NCBI RefSeq assembly: GCF_900096975.1
Contig: NZ_FMYQ01000017.1
Coordinates: 85,714 to 149,713 of the forward strand
Origin: Paraburkholderia lycopersici
Lineage (GTDB): Bacteria > Pseudomonadota > Gammaproteobacteria > Burkholderiales > Burkholderiaceae
Direction of reading: 5' to 3'
DNA length: 64,000 bases
A program made the translations under genes and the position numbers. How positions within the stretch are numbered: the first letter of the stretch is position 1; each line of letters opens with the position of its first letter. The notes below the pieces were generated by a model that made no database searches, was not told where the DNA came from, and saw only the letters and a program-made list of their open reading frames with translations. Positions 9,175-16,672 of the stretch are shown piece by piece.

Positions 9175-10218
9175 TCAGGTGCGGGCCGAGCCGCGCTGGC
9201 GGTAGCGGTCGAGCGCCACGGCGCCCACGATCACGAGGCCCTTGATGATGTACTGCCAGATGTCCGAGACGCCGAGCAGCACGAGGCCGTTGGTGAGTAC
9301 CGCGATGATGAGCGCGCCGATCAGCGTGCCGACGATCGAGCCCACGCCGCCCACGAAGCTCGTGCCGCCCAGAATGACCGCGGCGATCGCGTCGAGCTCG
9401 TACGACTGCCCCAGTTGCAGGCCGTTGGCCGCGTAGAGGCGGGCAGCCGACATGACGGCGCCGAGACCCGCGAGCAGCCCGGACACGGCATAGACGAACA
9501 TCTCGATGCCCCACACCTTGATGCCCGAGAGGCGCGCGGCTTCCGGGTTGCCGCCCACCGAGTAGATGCGCAGGCCCAGCACCGTGCGGCGCAGTACGAA
9601 CCAGGAAGCGGCCACCACCACGAGCGCGATGATGACGAGCCAGGGCACGCCGAGCACCGTGCCGTTGCCGATGAACGCGAATGGCAGTTGCGGGTTGAAG
9701 ATCGTCGTGTCGTGGCCCATGAGGCGCGCAATGCCGCGCACGGCCGTGAGCGAGCCGAGCGTGACGATGAACGGCGGCAGGCGCAGCAGCGCGATGAGCG
9801 CGCCGTTGACGAGGCCGAAGGCGAGCCCGACCGCGAGCGCCGCGGGCACGCCGATCCAGCCCCAGCCCGCGATGTTCGAGCCGAGCATGGCGGCCATGGC
9901 CGCCGCGGCCAGTACCGACCCCACCGAGAGGTCGATGCCGCCCGTGAGGATCACGAAGGTCATGCCGGCGGCGAGCACGATGTTGATCGACGCCTGCTGC
10001 GTGACGATGGAGAGGTTCTCCAGCGTGAAAAAGCCGTCGTTGAGCAGGCCGAAGCCAATGCACAGCAGCACCAGCACCGGCAGCATGCCTGCGGTGCGGA
10101 TGAGCGCCTTCATGCGCTGGCGGTGGCCGTCGATGGCGACGCTGCGCGCCGGTTGCGCCGGTTGCCCGGTCTGCACAGGCGAGGCCGCGACGCCGTGCCG
10201 GGGAAGAATGCTTTTCAT
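9175..10218 (-). CDS. Ribose-type sugar ABC transporter permease (RbsC-like)
   Basis: A 347-residue inner-membrane protein of the BPD_transp_2 family, with about eight to ten hydrophobic segments. The conserved block GGIDLSVGSVLA and the repeat-like segment ILGGTSFVGGVGSIVGTLIGALII are typical of RbsC/AraH/XylH. The start at 10218 has an AGGAG site seven bases upstream. The N terminus carries an unusually long hydrophilic leader of about 40 residues before the first membrane helix. It lies 41 bases after the ATPase gene and 101 bases before the binding-protein gene, all on the minus strand, and is the channel subunit of this importer. Confidence 0.92.
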   Translation of the reverse strand: MKSILPRHGVAASPVQTGQPAQPARSVAIDGHRQRMKALIRTAGMLPVLVLLCIGFGLLNDGFFTLENLSIVTQQASINIVLAAGMTFVILTGGIDLSVGSVLAAAAMAAMLGSNIAGWGWIGVPAALAVGLAFGLVNGALIALLRLPPFIVTLGSLTAVRGIARLMGHDTTIFNPQLPFAFIGNGTVLGVPWLVIIALVVVAASWFVLRRTVLGLRIYSVGGNPEAARLSGIKVWGIEMFVYAVSGLLAGLGAVMSAARLYAANGLQLGQSYELDAIAAVILGGTSFVGGVGSIVGTLIGALIIAVLTNGLVLLGVSDIWQYIIKGLVIVGAVALDRYRQRGSART

Positions 10219-10259
10219 ATCGGACTCCTGATGGACGTTTGGCGCGTGTGCGGTAGGGG

Positions 10260-11813
10260 TCAGGCGGCTTCGTCGAGCGCTTGCCGCGAGCCGGTGGCGA
10301 GTTCGATGATGGCCTGCTGGGAAATCGGCTTGCCGGTGTAGCCGCCCAGTTCGCCAGCGAAGCGACCTTCGCGCATGACGAGCACGCGGTCGGCCACGCC
10401 GATGATCTCGGGCAGTTCGCTCGAGATCACGATGATGCCGACGCCGGTTCTGGCGAGGTCGTTGACGATGCGATAAATCTCCGACTTCGCGCCGATATCG
10501 ACGCCGCGCGTGGGCTCGTCGAGAATCAGCACGCGCGGGTGCGTTTCCAGCAGGCGCGAGAGCAGCACTTTCTGCTGGTTGCCGCCCGAGAGCGCACCGA
10601 CGTTCACGCGCGCGCTGGGAACGCGAATGGATAGCGCGCGGATGGCTTCCTTCGCGCGCTCGCCGCCGCGCGCGAGGTCGAGCACGCCGAAGCGCGCATC
10701 GCGCCCGGCCACGGCAATGTTGATGTTGTCGCGCACGCTCATGTCGAGAAAGAGGCCCTGATGCTTGCGGTCCTCGGTCAGATAGACGAGGCCCGCGTTG
10801 ATCGCGTCGCGCGGCGTGTGGACGTCGAGCGTCTTGCCGTCGATGGCGATTTCGCCGCGCACGCGCGGCTCCGCACCGAAGATGAGGCGCGCGAGTTCGG
10901 TGCGGCCCGCGCCGACGAGTCCCGCAATGCCGAGTACTTCGCCCGCATGCAGGTCGAGGCTGCAGCCGCGCACGCGCTTGTCGTCGGCGACGTCGCGCAC
11001 GGTGAGCACGGCCTTGCCCGGATCGTAAGGCGCGTGCGCTTTTTTGTAGAAGCCCGAAATATCGCGGCCCACCATCATGCTCACGAGGCTTTCCGCGTTG
11101 AGCGCCTCGCGCACGAGCGTGCCTACGTAGCTGCCGTCGCGCAATACCGAAACGCGGTCCGAGAGTTCATAGACCTCTGCCATGCGGTGGCTGATGTAGA
11201 TGATCGCGAGCCCTTCGTCGCGTAGCTGGTTGATGAGCTTGAAGAGGCGCTCCGTTTCGCGCGATGAGAGCGGCGTGGTGGGCTCGTCCATCACGATGAT
11301 GCGCGCATCGCCATGCACGGCGCGCGCGATTTCCACGAGCTGGCGCTCCGCAATGGAAAGCGAGCCGACCAGCGTGGCGGGTCCGAAGCTCGCGCCGAGG
11401 CGCGTGAGCACTTCCTCGCAGCCGCGCTCCATGGCGCGGCGGTCGACTGTGCCGAAGCGGCGGCCGCCCGTGCGCAGCTCCCGTCCCGCGTAAATGTTTT
11501 CCGCAACGGAGAGATTGGGCGCGAGGCTCAGCTCCTGATAGATCACGGCCACGCCCAGTTCGCGCGACGCGTGCGGCCCGTCGATCACGACCGGCTTGCC
11601 CTCGATGAGAATCTCGCCGCCGGGATCGGCCTGGTACGCGCCCGAGAGGATCTTCATCAATGTGGACTTGCCTGCGCCGTTTTCGCCCATCAACGAGTGG
11701 ACCTCGCCGGGGTAGACCGTGAGGCGCACGTTGTCGAGCGCGCGCACGCCGGGAAACGTCTTGGTGATGCCCCGCATTTCCAGCAGCGGGCGTGTGGATT
11801 CAGAGGGCGGCAT
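10260..11813 (-). CDS. Sugar ABC transporter ATP-binding protein (RbsA-like)
   Basis: A 517-residue protein with two fused ABC domains, as in all ribose-type importers. Domain 1 has Walker A GENGAGKST and Walker B IIVMDEPT. Domain 2 has the degenerate Walker A GLVGAGRTE that is normal for this family, the signature LSGGNQQKVLLSR and Walker B VLILDEPTRGVD. The ATG at 11813 (MPPSESTRPLLEMRGITKTFPG) was chosen because upstream sequence in this frame lies inside the ROK gene. The two genes overlap by 14 bases, which indicates translational coupling between the regulator and the transporter. Confidence 0.93.
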   Translation of the reverse strand: MPPSESTRPLLEMRGITKTFPGVRALDNVRLTVYPGEVHSLMGENGAGKSTLMKILSGAYQADPGGEILIEGKPVVIDGPHASRELGVAVIYQELSLAPNLSVAENIYAGRELRTGGRRFGTVDRRAMERGCEEVLTRLGASFGPATLVGSLSIAERQLVEIARAVHGDARIIVMDEPTTPLSSRETERLFKLINQLRDEGLAIIYISHRMAEVYELSDRVSVLRDGSYVGTLVREALNAESLVSMMVGRDISGFYKKAHAPYDPGKAVLTVRDVADDKRVRGCSLDLHAGEVLGIAGLVGAGRTELARLIFGAEPRVRGEIAIDGKTLDVHTPRDAINAGLVYLTEDRKHQGLFLDMSVRDNINIAVAGRDARFGVLDLARGGERAKEAIRALSIRVPSARVNVGALSGGNQQKVLLSRLLETHPRVLILDEPTRGVDIGAKSEIYRIVNDLARTGVGIIVISSELPEIIGVADRVLVMREGRFAGELGGYTGKPISQQAIIELATGSRQALDEAA

Positions 11814-13059
11814 GGCTCTCCTCCTGCGCTTGTGCGTAAGTGTGTGCGCCGGCGCCCATGAGGATGCCCGCGCGCGGGGAAAAGTTGAAGAACATGGGGA
11901 GCGTGGCAGCGCCGAGCGCCCCCGCATCGGGGCCGAACGTGCCGCGCACGAGCGCGGGCGTGCCGCGCGCCTCGGGGGCGGTAGCCGCCACCGCGACGCG
12001 CAGGCGTTGCATGAGCGTGTCGATGAGGCCCGCGTCCACATCGGCGTCGAGCACCACGGCCGGCACGTCGAGCACGCAGATCGCGGCGCGCAGCGCGGGC
12101 GCGAGCGCGTCGATACAATCGTCGAGCCATTCCTGCACGGCGGGGTGATCGCGCGCGATGCACGCTTCGAGGTCGGCGCGGCTGTCGATCGTCTCACCGC
12201 AGTACTGCAAGTGGCGGCGCAGCGCGATGAGCGATGCGCGCGAAAGCAGAATGTCCCACTGGCCGGGCGGCTGGTGCGCGGAAGGCAGGCGGCTGGGCGG
12301 CACGGGCATCACCGCGAAATCGCCCGCGTTGCCGGTGAGGCCGCGCACGCAGTCGCCGTCGATGGCGATGCCCCCGCCGATCGCCGGGCCGAGAAAGAGG
12401 TAAAGGAAGTCGTCGCGCTGACGCCCGCAGCCGTAGAAGATTTCGGCGATGGCGGCCGCGTTGCCGTCGTTCTCGCTGAACACGGGCAGCGACGCGGCGC
12501 GCGCGAGCTCGCCCGCGAAATCCACGTCGTTCCACACGCGGAAGGTGTCGGCGGGCAGGCCCAGTTCGCGCAGCCAACTGCCGAGGTTGTACGGCTGCGC
12601 GACGCCGATTCCCGCGAGACGACTGCGCTCTTCAATCGTCAGCATGCCTGACAGTTCGTCGATGTCGCCCTGCACGATTTCCCGCGCGACCGAGGGCTGC
12701 GGCAACAGCATGTCGTGCGAGCGGCGCGCGATCATCTGGCCCGCGAAGTCCACGAGCACGGTTTCGATGTTGGTCCGGTCGAGCCGCACGCCGATCGCGA
12801 ACGCGCCGCGCGGCGAGAGGCGCAAGAGCGAGGCGGGCTGGCCGCGCTGGCCGTCGCGGCGGCCGCTCACCTCGATCAGGCCGTTGGCCGTGAGCGACGT
12901 GATGATGCTGCCTACCGCGGTGCTCGTGAGGTTCGCAAGACGCGCGAGGTCCGCCTTCGACGCCTCGCCCGCACGCCGCAGCGCCTGCAGCAGCAGGCGT
13001 TCGTTGAAGCGGCGGACGTTGGCGGAATTGCTGCCCTGACCGACATGCGGACTTCTCAC
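11800..13059 (-). CDS. ROK-family transcriptional regulator of the sugar ABC operon
   Basis: A 419-residue protein and the first gene of the sugar transport operon. The N terminus is a winged helix-turn-helix (ADLARLANLTSTAVGSIITSLTANGLIEVSG). The rest is an actin-fold ROK domain (FAIGVRLDRTNIETVLVDFAGQ, PVFSENDGNAAAIAE, FLGPAIGGGIAIDG). A GTG start at 13059 was preferred to TTG at 13089 because GGAGGAG lies six bases before it. The usual ROK zinc motif CxCGxxGCxE and its preceding His are not visible: GNAGDFAVMPV stands in the place of the usual G-H segment. It therefore looks like a pure regulator rather than a kinase. A perfect palindrome upstream is the likely operator, and the sugar or its phosphate the likely ligand. 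Confidence 0.9.
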   Translation of the reverse strand: MRSPHVGQGSNSANVRRFNERLLLQALRRAGEASKADLARLANLTSTAVGSIITSLTANGLIEVSGRRDGQRGQPASLLRLSPRGAFAIGVRLDRTNIETVLVDFAGQMIARRSHDMLLPQPSVAREIVQGDIDELSGMLTIEERSRLAGIGVAQPYNLGSWLRELGLPADTFRVWNDVDFAGELARAASLPVFSENDGNAAAIAEIFYGCGRQRDDFLYLFLGPAIGGGIAIDGDCVRGLTGNAGDFAVMPVPPSRLPSAHQPPGQWDILLSRASLIALRRHLQYCGETIDSRADLEACIARDHPAVQEWLDDCIDALAPALRAAICVLDVPAVVLDADVDAGLIDTLMQRLRVAVAATAPEARGTPALVRGTFGPDAGALGAATLPMFFNFSPRAGILMGAGAHTYAQAQEESHAAL

Positions 13060-13111
13060 GCGTCTCCTCCGGAACGAGGCGGCCGGCAATGTAATGAACT
13101 GCGGTGCCGAC

Positions 13112-13136
13112 TAAATAAATCAACTTGATTTATTTA
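13112..13136. promoter_or_regulatory. Perfect 25-bp palindrome, probable ROK operator
   Basis: Two 12-bp arms (TAAATAAATCAA and its exact reverse complement) are separated by one base, 52 bases upstream of the ROK start codon. The site is strikingly AT-rich in otherwise GC-rich DNA. A dimeric regulator site of this symmetry directly before a regulator-plus-transporter operon is best explained as an autoregulatory ROK operator. The assignment is inference from position and symmetry. Confidence 0.75.
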
Positions 13137-13230
13137 ATGTCAGAAACGGAGGCATGTCAGCCTGGGGAAATCCCGTTGAGAGTCAACGGCGATAAGGAAC
13201 GACAAGCCCGGATACGCAGCTGATGCAAAA

Positions 13231-13250
13231 GCTCAGGAAAGCTCAGGAAA
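13231..13250. repeat. Tandem duplication of a 10-bp unit
   Basis: GCTCAGGAAA occurs twice head to tail in the gap between the sugar operon and the MBL-fold gene. No function can be assigned. Confidence 0.6.
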
Positions 13251-13298
13251 ATCTTTGCCTGGGGCGGGGAGCGAAACCGGGAGCCAGCAGGCGGCGTG

Positions 13299-13333
13299 CC
13301 CGCCCGCGCGCGAATGGATCACGCGCGGGCGGG
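13299..13333 (-). terminator. GC-rich hairpin after MBL-fold gene
   Basis: A perfect 12-bp stem (CCCGCCCGCGCG at 13299-13310 with its complement at 13322-13333) and an 11-base loop lie 28 bases beyond the stop codon of the minus-strand MBL gene. No T-tract follows, so intrinsic termination is possible but not certain. Confidence 0.5.
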
Positions 13334-13361
13334 GGGATGGGAAGCGGCGGGCGATTGCGTG

Positions 13362-14498
13362 CTACGGGCGCGCTTGCCCGGCATCGCGGCAGGCAAACCA
13401 GCGGCGGGCCGCGCGCGGCGCCCGAATGGTCTCTGCGTTTTCGGCGACCTCGCGCCACCAGCGTTCGCCGCGATGCGGCTCGGCGAGATCGAGCCGCTCG
13501 CCCATGCGCGGCGTGGAGAGCGTTACGCCGCGCGCGAGCGCGATGCCCGTTACGCGCTCGAACGGATCCTGCCAGCGGTGCATCGCGAGGTCGAACGTGC
13601 CGTTATGGATCGGCACGAGCCAGTTGCCGCGCAAATCGAGGTGCGCCTGCACGGTTTCCTCGGGCTGCATGTGGACGTAGGGCCACTGCGGGTCGTAGGC
13701 GCCGGTTTCGATGAACGTCGCATCGAAGGGGCCAAACTGCTCGCCGATTGTGCGAAAGCCGTCGAAATAACCGGTGTCGCCGCTGAAGAACACGCGCAAG
13801 CCGGCGTCCGCGATCACCCACGAGGCCCACAGCGTGCTGTTGCCGTCGAAAAGGCTGCGTCCCGAGAAGTGCTGCGCGGGCGTGGTCGTGAACTCGATGC
13901 CATCGACGTTCGCGCCTTGCCACCAGTCGAACTGGCGCACTTTCGCGCCGTCGACGCCCCATTCGATCAGCCGGTCGCCTACGCCGAGCGGCGTGAGGAA
14001 CACGCCCGTCGTGGCGGCGAGCGCGAGCACGGTTTCGCGGTCGAGGTGATCGTAGTGGTCGTGCGAGAGGATCACGCCGCGTAGCGGCGGCAGGTCGGCG
14101 AGCGCAATGGGCGGCGCGTGAAAGCGCCTGGGCCCGAGACGCCGAAACGGCGAGGCGCGCTCCGCAAACACGGGATCGGTCAGCCAGAACTGGCCGCGCA
14201 GCTTGAAAAGCAGCGTGGAATGGCCGAGCCGGTAGGCGCTGCGGTCGGGCGCGGCTTCGAGCTGCGCGCGCGTGAGCGGTTGAACCGGCAGTGCGCCGGC
14301 GGGCATGGTGCCGCCCGGCTTATTGAAGATCATGTTCCACATGATCTTCAATGTCTTGCCGAGCCCTTCGGCCGGGCGCGGGCGCACGTTGCGAAAGCGC
14401 TCGCCGTCGTGCTGCGGCGAGGTGGGCGAAAGCTCGCGTCCGCGCTGGGCGGCGCTCAGGCCCAGGGTACGGCTCAGCGATGCAAAAGGCGAGGTCAT
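13362..14498 (-). CDS. MBL-fold metallo-hydrolase, UlaG/NAPE-PLD-like
   Basis: A 378-residue metallo-beta-lactamase-fold hydrolase. The metal-binding motif HxHxDH is at residues 146-151 (SHDHYDHLD), and further ligands are provided by FSGDTGYFDG and by a late histidine in VPIHNGTFDLAMHRW. The overall pattern (LGHSTLLFKLRGQFWLTDPVFAERASPF, YVHMQPEETVQAHLDLRG) is that of bacterial proteins related to NAPE-hydrolysing phospholipase D and RomA. These are often annotated as outer-membrane proteins although no signal peptide is present here. The substrate is unknown. It is divergently transcribed from a TetR gene 88 bases away, which probably regulates it. Confidence 0.88.
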   Translation of the reverse strand: MTSPFASLSRTLGLSAAQRGRELSPTSPQHDGERFRNVRPRPAEGLGKTLKIMWNMIFNKPGGTMPAGALPVQPLTRAQLEAAPDRSAYRLGHSTLLFKLRGQFWLTDPVFAERASPFRRLGPRRFHAPPIALADLPPLRGVILSHDHYDHLDRETVLALAATTGVFLTPLGVGDRLIEWGVDGAKVRQFDWWQGANVDGIEFTTTPAQHFSGRSLFDGNSTLWASWVIADAGLRVFFSGDTGYFDGFRTIGEQFGPFDATFIETGAYDPQWPYVHMQPEETVQAHLDLRGNWLVPIHNGTFDLAMHRWQDPFERVTGIALARGVTLSTPRMGERLDLAEPHRGERWWREVAENAETIRAPRAARRWFACRDAGQARP

Positions 14499-14522
14499 GG
14501 CGGCGGGCACCCCAGGATCTGG

Positions 14523-14578
14523 AAAGTAGACTGAGTAGTGTAGTTTATCCGGGCGAAAAGTAAACTGGCTGGTGTAAA
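14523..14578. promoter_or_regulatory. Repeated AT-rich operator-like elements between MBL and TetR genes
   Basis: Two imperfect 22-bp direct repeats (14523-14544 and 14557-14578, both beginning AAAGTARACTG and continuing with a GTGTA core) fill the 88-base divergent gap. Between them AGTTTA (14542-14547) and TAAACT (14561-14566) form an inverted repeat. Such clustered repeats in a TetR divergent promoter are probably the repressor binding sites. Confidence 0.5.
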
Positions 14579-14586
14579 ATTTGCAA

Positions 14587-15204
14587 ATGGATTCCGCTCC
14601 CGCCGCCCCCCAACGTCTGACCGACCGCAAGCGCGCCGCCGTCGTCGCGGCGGCCATCGACGAATTTCTCGCTTCCGGCTACGACGCCACGAGCATGGAC
14701 CGTATCGCCGCGCGCGCGAACGTCTCGAAGCGCACGGTCTATAACCACTTCCCGAGCAAGGAGGCGTTGTTCGCCGCGATCCTCTGCCAGCTTTGGGATG
14801 CCAGCGCGACCGGCGACGCGCCCGCCTACCGCGCAGGCGAGCCTCTGCGGCCGCAACTCGTCGAGTTGCTGCTGCGCAAGCTTCGTCTCCTGAACGACGA
14901 GGCGTTTCTCAAGCTCGCGCGGGTGGCGATCGCGGCGGGCATCCACTCGCCCGAACGCGCGCGCGACATGGTGGCTCGCATCGGCGAACGTGAGGAGGAC
15001 CTCACGGTCTGGGTGCGCACGGCCGCCGCCGGCGGCCGCCTGAAAACGTCCGACCCCGCGTTCGCGGCGCAGCAATTGCATGGCCTCGTGAAGGCGTTCG
15101 CGTTCTGGCCGCAGGTGGCGATGGGCCAGCCGCCGCTCGACGCAGCGCAGCAGCGCCAGCTCGCCGAATCGTCCGCCGACCTCTTTCTCGCGCGCTACGC
15201 TTGA
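14587..15204 (+). CDS. TetR/AcrR-family transcriptional regulator
   Basis: A 205-residue regulator. The DNA-binding domain is at about residues 13-60 (VVAAAIDEFLASGYDATSMDRIAARANVSKRTVYNHFPSKEALF), followed by a ligand domain ending with the C-terminal pattern common to AefR-like members (AQQLHGLVKAFAFWPQVAMG). The ATG at 14587 was chosen; a TTG six bases earlier is also possible. It is divergent from the MBL-fold hydrolase and separated from it by repeated operator-like elements. It is therefore likely a local repressor of that gene and of itself. Confidence 0.9.
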   Translation: MDSAPAAPQRLTDRKRAAVVAAAIDEFLASGYDATSMDRIAARANVSKRTVYNHFPSKEALFAAILCQLWDASATGDAPAYRAGEPLRPQLVELLLRKLRLLNDEAFLKLARVAIAAGIHSPERARDMVARIGEREEDLTVWVRTAAAGGRLKTSDPAFAAQQLHGLVKAFAFWPQVAMGQPPLDAAQQRQLAESSADLFLARYA

Positions 15205-15290
15205 CCATTTGCCGCCCGCCGCGGCGCCGGCGTCTTTCTGGACTAGACTTTTGCCTTTCGGGATCGCAGGCCGACTGGAAGGAGCGTTTC

Positions 15291-15644
15291 ATGCCGTTCA
15301 TGTTGCTCATCGCCGAGCCGCGCGGCCAGCGCGACACGCGTTCGCAGGCGCAGGGTGAAGCGCTCTACGCGCGCATGGTCGAGTTCGCCCACGAACTCGC
15401 CGGACAAGGCCGGTTGATCGAGGCGCACGCGCTCACCGCGGACACGAACGGCGCGCGCGTGCAGGTTCGCGAAGGGCGCGCGACTGTCGTCGATGGACCG
15501 TTCGCCGAAGCGAAGGAAATGATCGGCGGCTTTTTCCTGCTCGATTGCCCGACGCGCGACGAAGCGCTCGCCATTGCGCGGCGCTGTCCCGCAGCCGAAT
15601 GGGCGAGCGTCGAAGTGCGCGAAACGGGGCCGTGCTTTCGCTGA
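15291..15644 (+). CDS. YCII/DGPF-domain protein (first copy)
   Basis: A 117-residue protein of the YCII-related family. The start at 15291 has a GGAAGGAG site upstream. The fold core is MPFMLLIAEPRG at the N terminus and the family motif DGPF (VVDGPFAEAKEMIGGFFLLD spans it) in the middle. It is followed by a second DGPF protein, a VOC-fold protein and an ECF sigma factor on the same strand. DGPF proteins are the characteristic neighbours of ECF42-type sigma factors, but their biochemical role is not established. Confidence 0.9.
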   Translation: MPFMLLIAEPRGQRDTRSQAQGEALYARMVEFAHELAGQGRLIEAHALTADTNGARVQVREGRATVVDGPFAEAKEMIGGFFLLDCPTRDEALAIARRCPAAEWASVEVRETGPCFR

Positions 15645-15795
15645 TGCGTGGCTTCTCCAGGTAGTTTCCCCAGGCACGCAGGACATTTCGCAGCCGCGTG
15701 TCGATTTCCGTGCGCCCCATGCGTCGTCTTCATGAGCGCACCTACCGGTGCCGCTTGCTTCGAAGGTCCCGGAACGTCACATCAAGGAGAAGGCA

Positions 15796-16218
15796 ATGCG
15801 ATTCATGATCATGGTGCGCGCGAACGCACTGAGCGAGTCGGGCGAGACGCCCGACGACCCGGAAATGTTCGCCGAGATGGCCAGTTATCACGAGGCGCTG
15901 GCGAAGGCGGGCGTGCTGCTCGACGCCTCGGGGCTGCAGCCCAGCTCGCGCGGCTTTCGCGTGCGCTACAGGGACGGCAAGCCGACGATCGTCGACGGCC
16001 CGTTCACCGAAACGAAGGAACTGATCGCCGGCTATACGCTGATCCAGGTGCGATCGCGCGATGAGGCGCTCGAATGGGCGCGCCGCTTCCCGGCGCCGTT
16101 CGGCAAGCATGATGACGGCGAGATCGAGGTGCGTCAGCTCTACGAGCTCGAAGACTTCGCGCCGTGCGAGGGCATCGAGCGGTTTCGCAAGCTCGAGGAA
16201 GAACGTAAGGCTTCCTGA
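15796..16218 (+). CDS. YCII/DGPF-domain protein (second copy)
   Basis: A 140-residue protein starting at ATG 15796 behind AAGGAGAAGG. Residues 1-12 (MRFMIMVRANAL) and the DGPF motif (IVDGPFTETKELIAGY) place it in the same family as the protein encoded 151 bases upstream. The order of elements is the same and only the C-terminal tail differs (longer and acidic here). The two copies probably arose by duplication. It is likely cotranscribed with the VOC protein (31-base gap) and the sigma factor. Confidence 0.9.
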   Translation: MRFMIMVRANALSESGETPDDPEMFAEMASYHEALAKAGVLLDASGLQPSSRGFRVRYRDGKPTIVDGPFTETKELIAGYTLIQVRSRDEALEWARRFPAPFGKHDDGEIEVRQLYELEDFAPCEGIERFRKLEEERKAS

Positions 16219-16249
16219 ACGTCAAGCCGGTTACTGCGAGAATCCGATC

Positions 16250-16672
16250 ATGCATAAGCACATTTTCGTCGATCTGGGCGTGCGCGACCTCAAGCGCTCG
16301 ATGGACTTCTTCGGTCAGCTGGGTTTCACGTTCGACCCGAAATTCACCAACGATCAAGCGGCCTGCATGGTGCTCGGCGAGAACATGTACGCCATGCTGC
16401 TCACCACCGGCTTCATGCGCAACTTCACCGACAAGGCGCTCGTGGACGCCCGCGAAAGCACCGAGGTGCTGACCTGCCTCTCGTGCGTTTCGCGCGAGGA
16501 AGTCGATGCGCTCGTCGACAAGGCGCTTGCGGCGGGCGGCAGCTCGAAGCGGCCGCCCATGGAGTGCGGCACCGACATGTACGGCCGCAGCTTCGAAGAT
16601 CCCGACGGCCACATCTGGGAGTTGATGTACATGTCGCCAGCGGCCGTCGAAAAGGGCGCACACGGGTCGTGA
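16250..16672 (+). CDS. VOC-family (glyoxalase/bleomycin-resistance fold) protein
   Basis: A 140-residue protein with two betaalphabetabetabeta modules typical of vicinal oxygen chelate proteins (HIFVDLGVRDLKRSMDFFGQLGF at the start; YGRSFEDPDGHIWELMYM near the end). Its C-terminal HIWEL supplies the canonical metal-ligand glutamate. The substrate is unknown. The stop codon overlaps the GTG start of the sigma-factor gene, which points to coupled expression. Confidence 0.9.
   Translation: MHKHIFVDLGVRDLKRSMDFFGQLGFTFDPKFTNDQAACMVLGENMYAMLLTTGFMRNFTDKALVDARESTEVLTCLSCVSREEVDALVDKALAAGGSSKRPPMECGTDMYGRSFEDPDGHIWELMYMSPAAVEKGAHGS

Larger units (their letters stand above)
13060..13361. other. Intergenic region between ROK operon and MBL-fold gene
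   Basis: About 300 bases with no convincing gene. It holds the upstream control region of the ROK/sugar operon (palindrome at 13112-13136), a duplicated GCTCAGGAAA (13231-13250) and a GC-rich hairpin (13299-13333) that probably ends the MBL-fold gene. A +-strand reading frame beginning near 13223 has the arginine/alanine-rich composition of a GC-driven shadow and was not accepted. Confidence 0.7.

Noticed and set aside
9103..10341. A 412-codon + strand frame opposite the sugar permease
   Set aside because: It is composed mostly of Arg, Ala, His, Glu and Asp repeats typical of antisense GC frames. The permease on the other strand is well supported.
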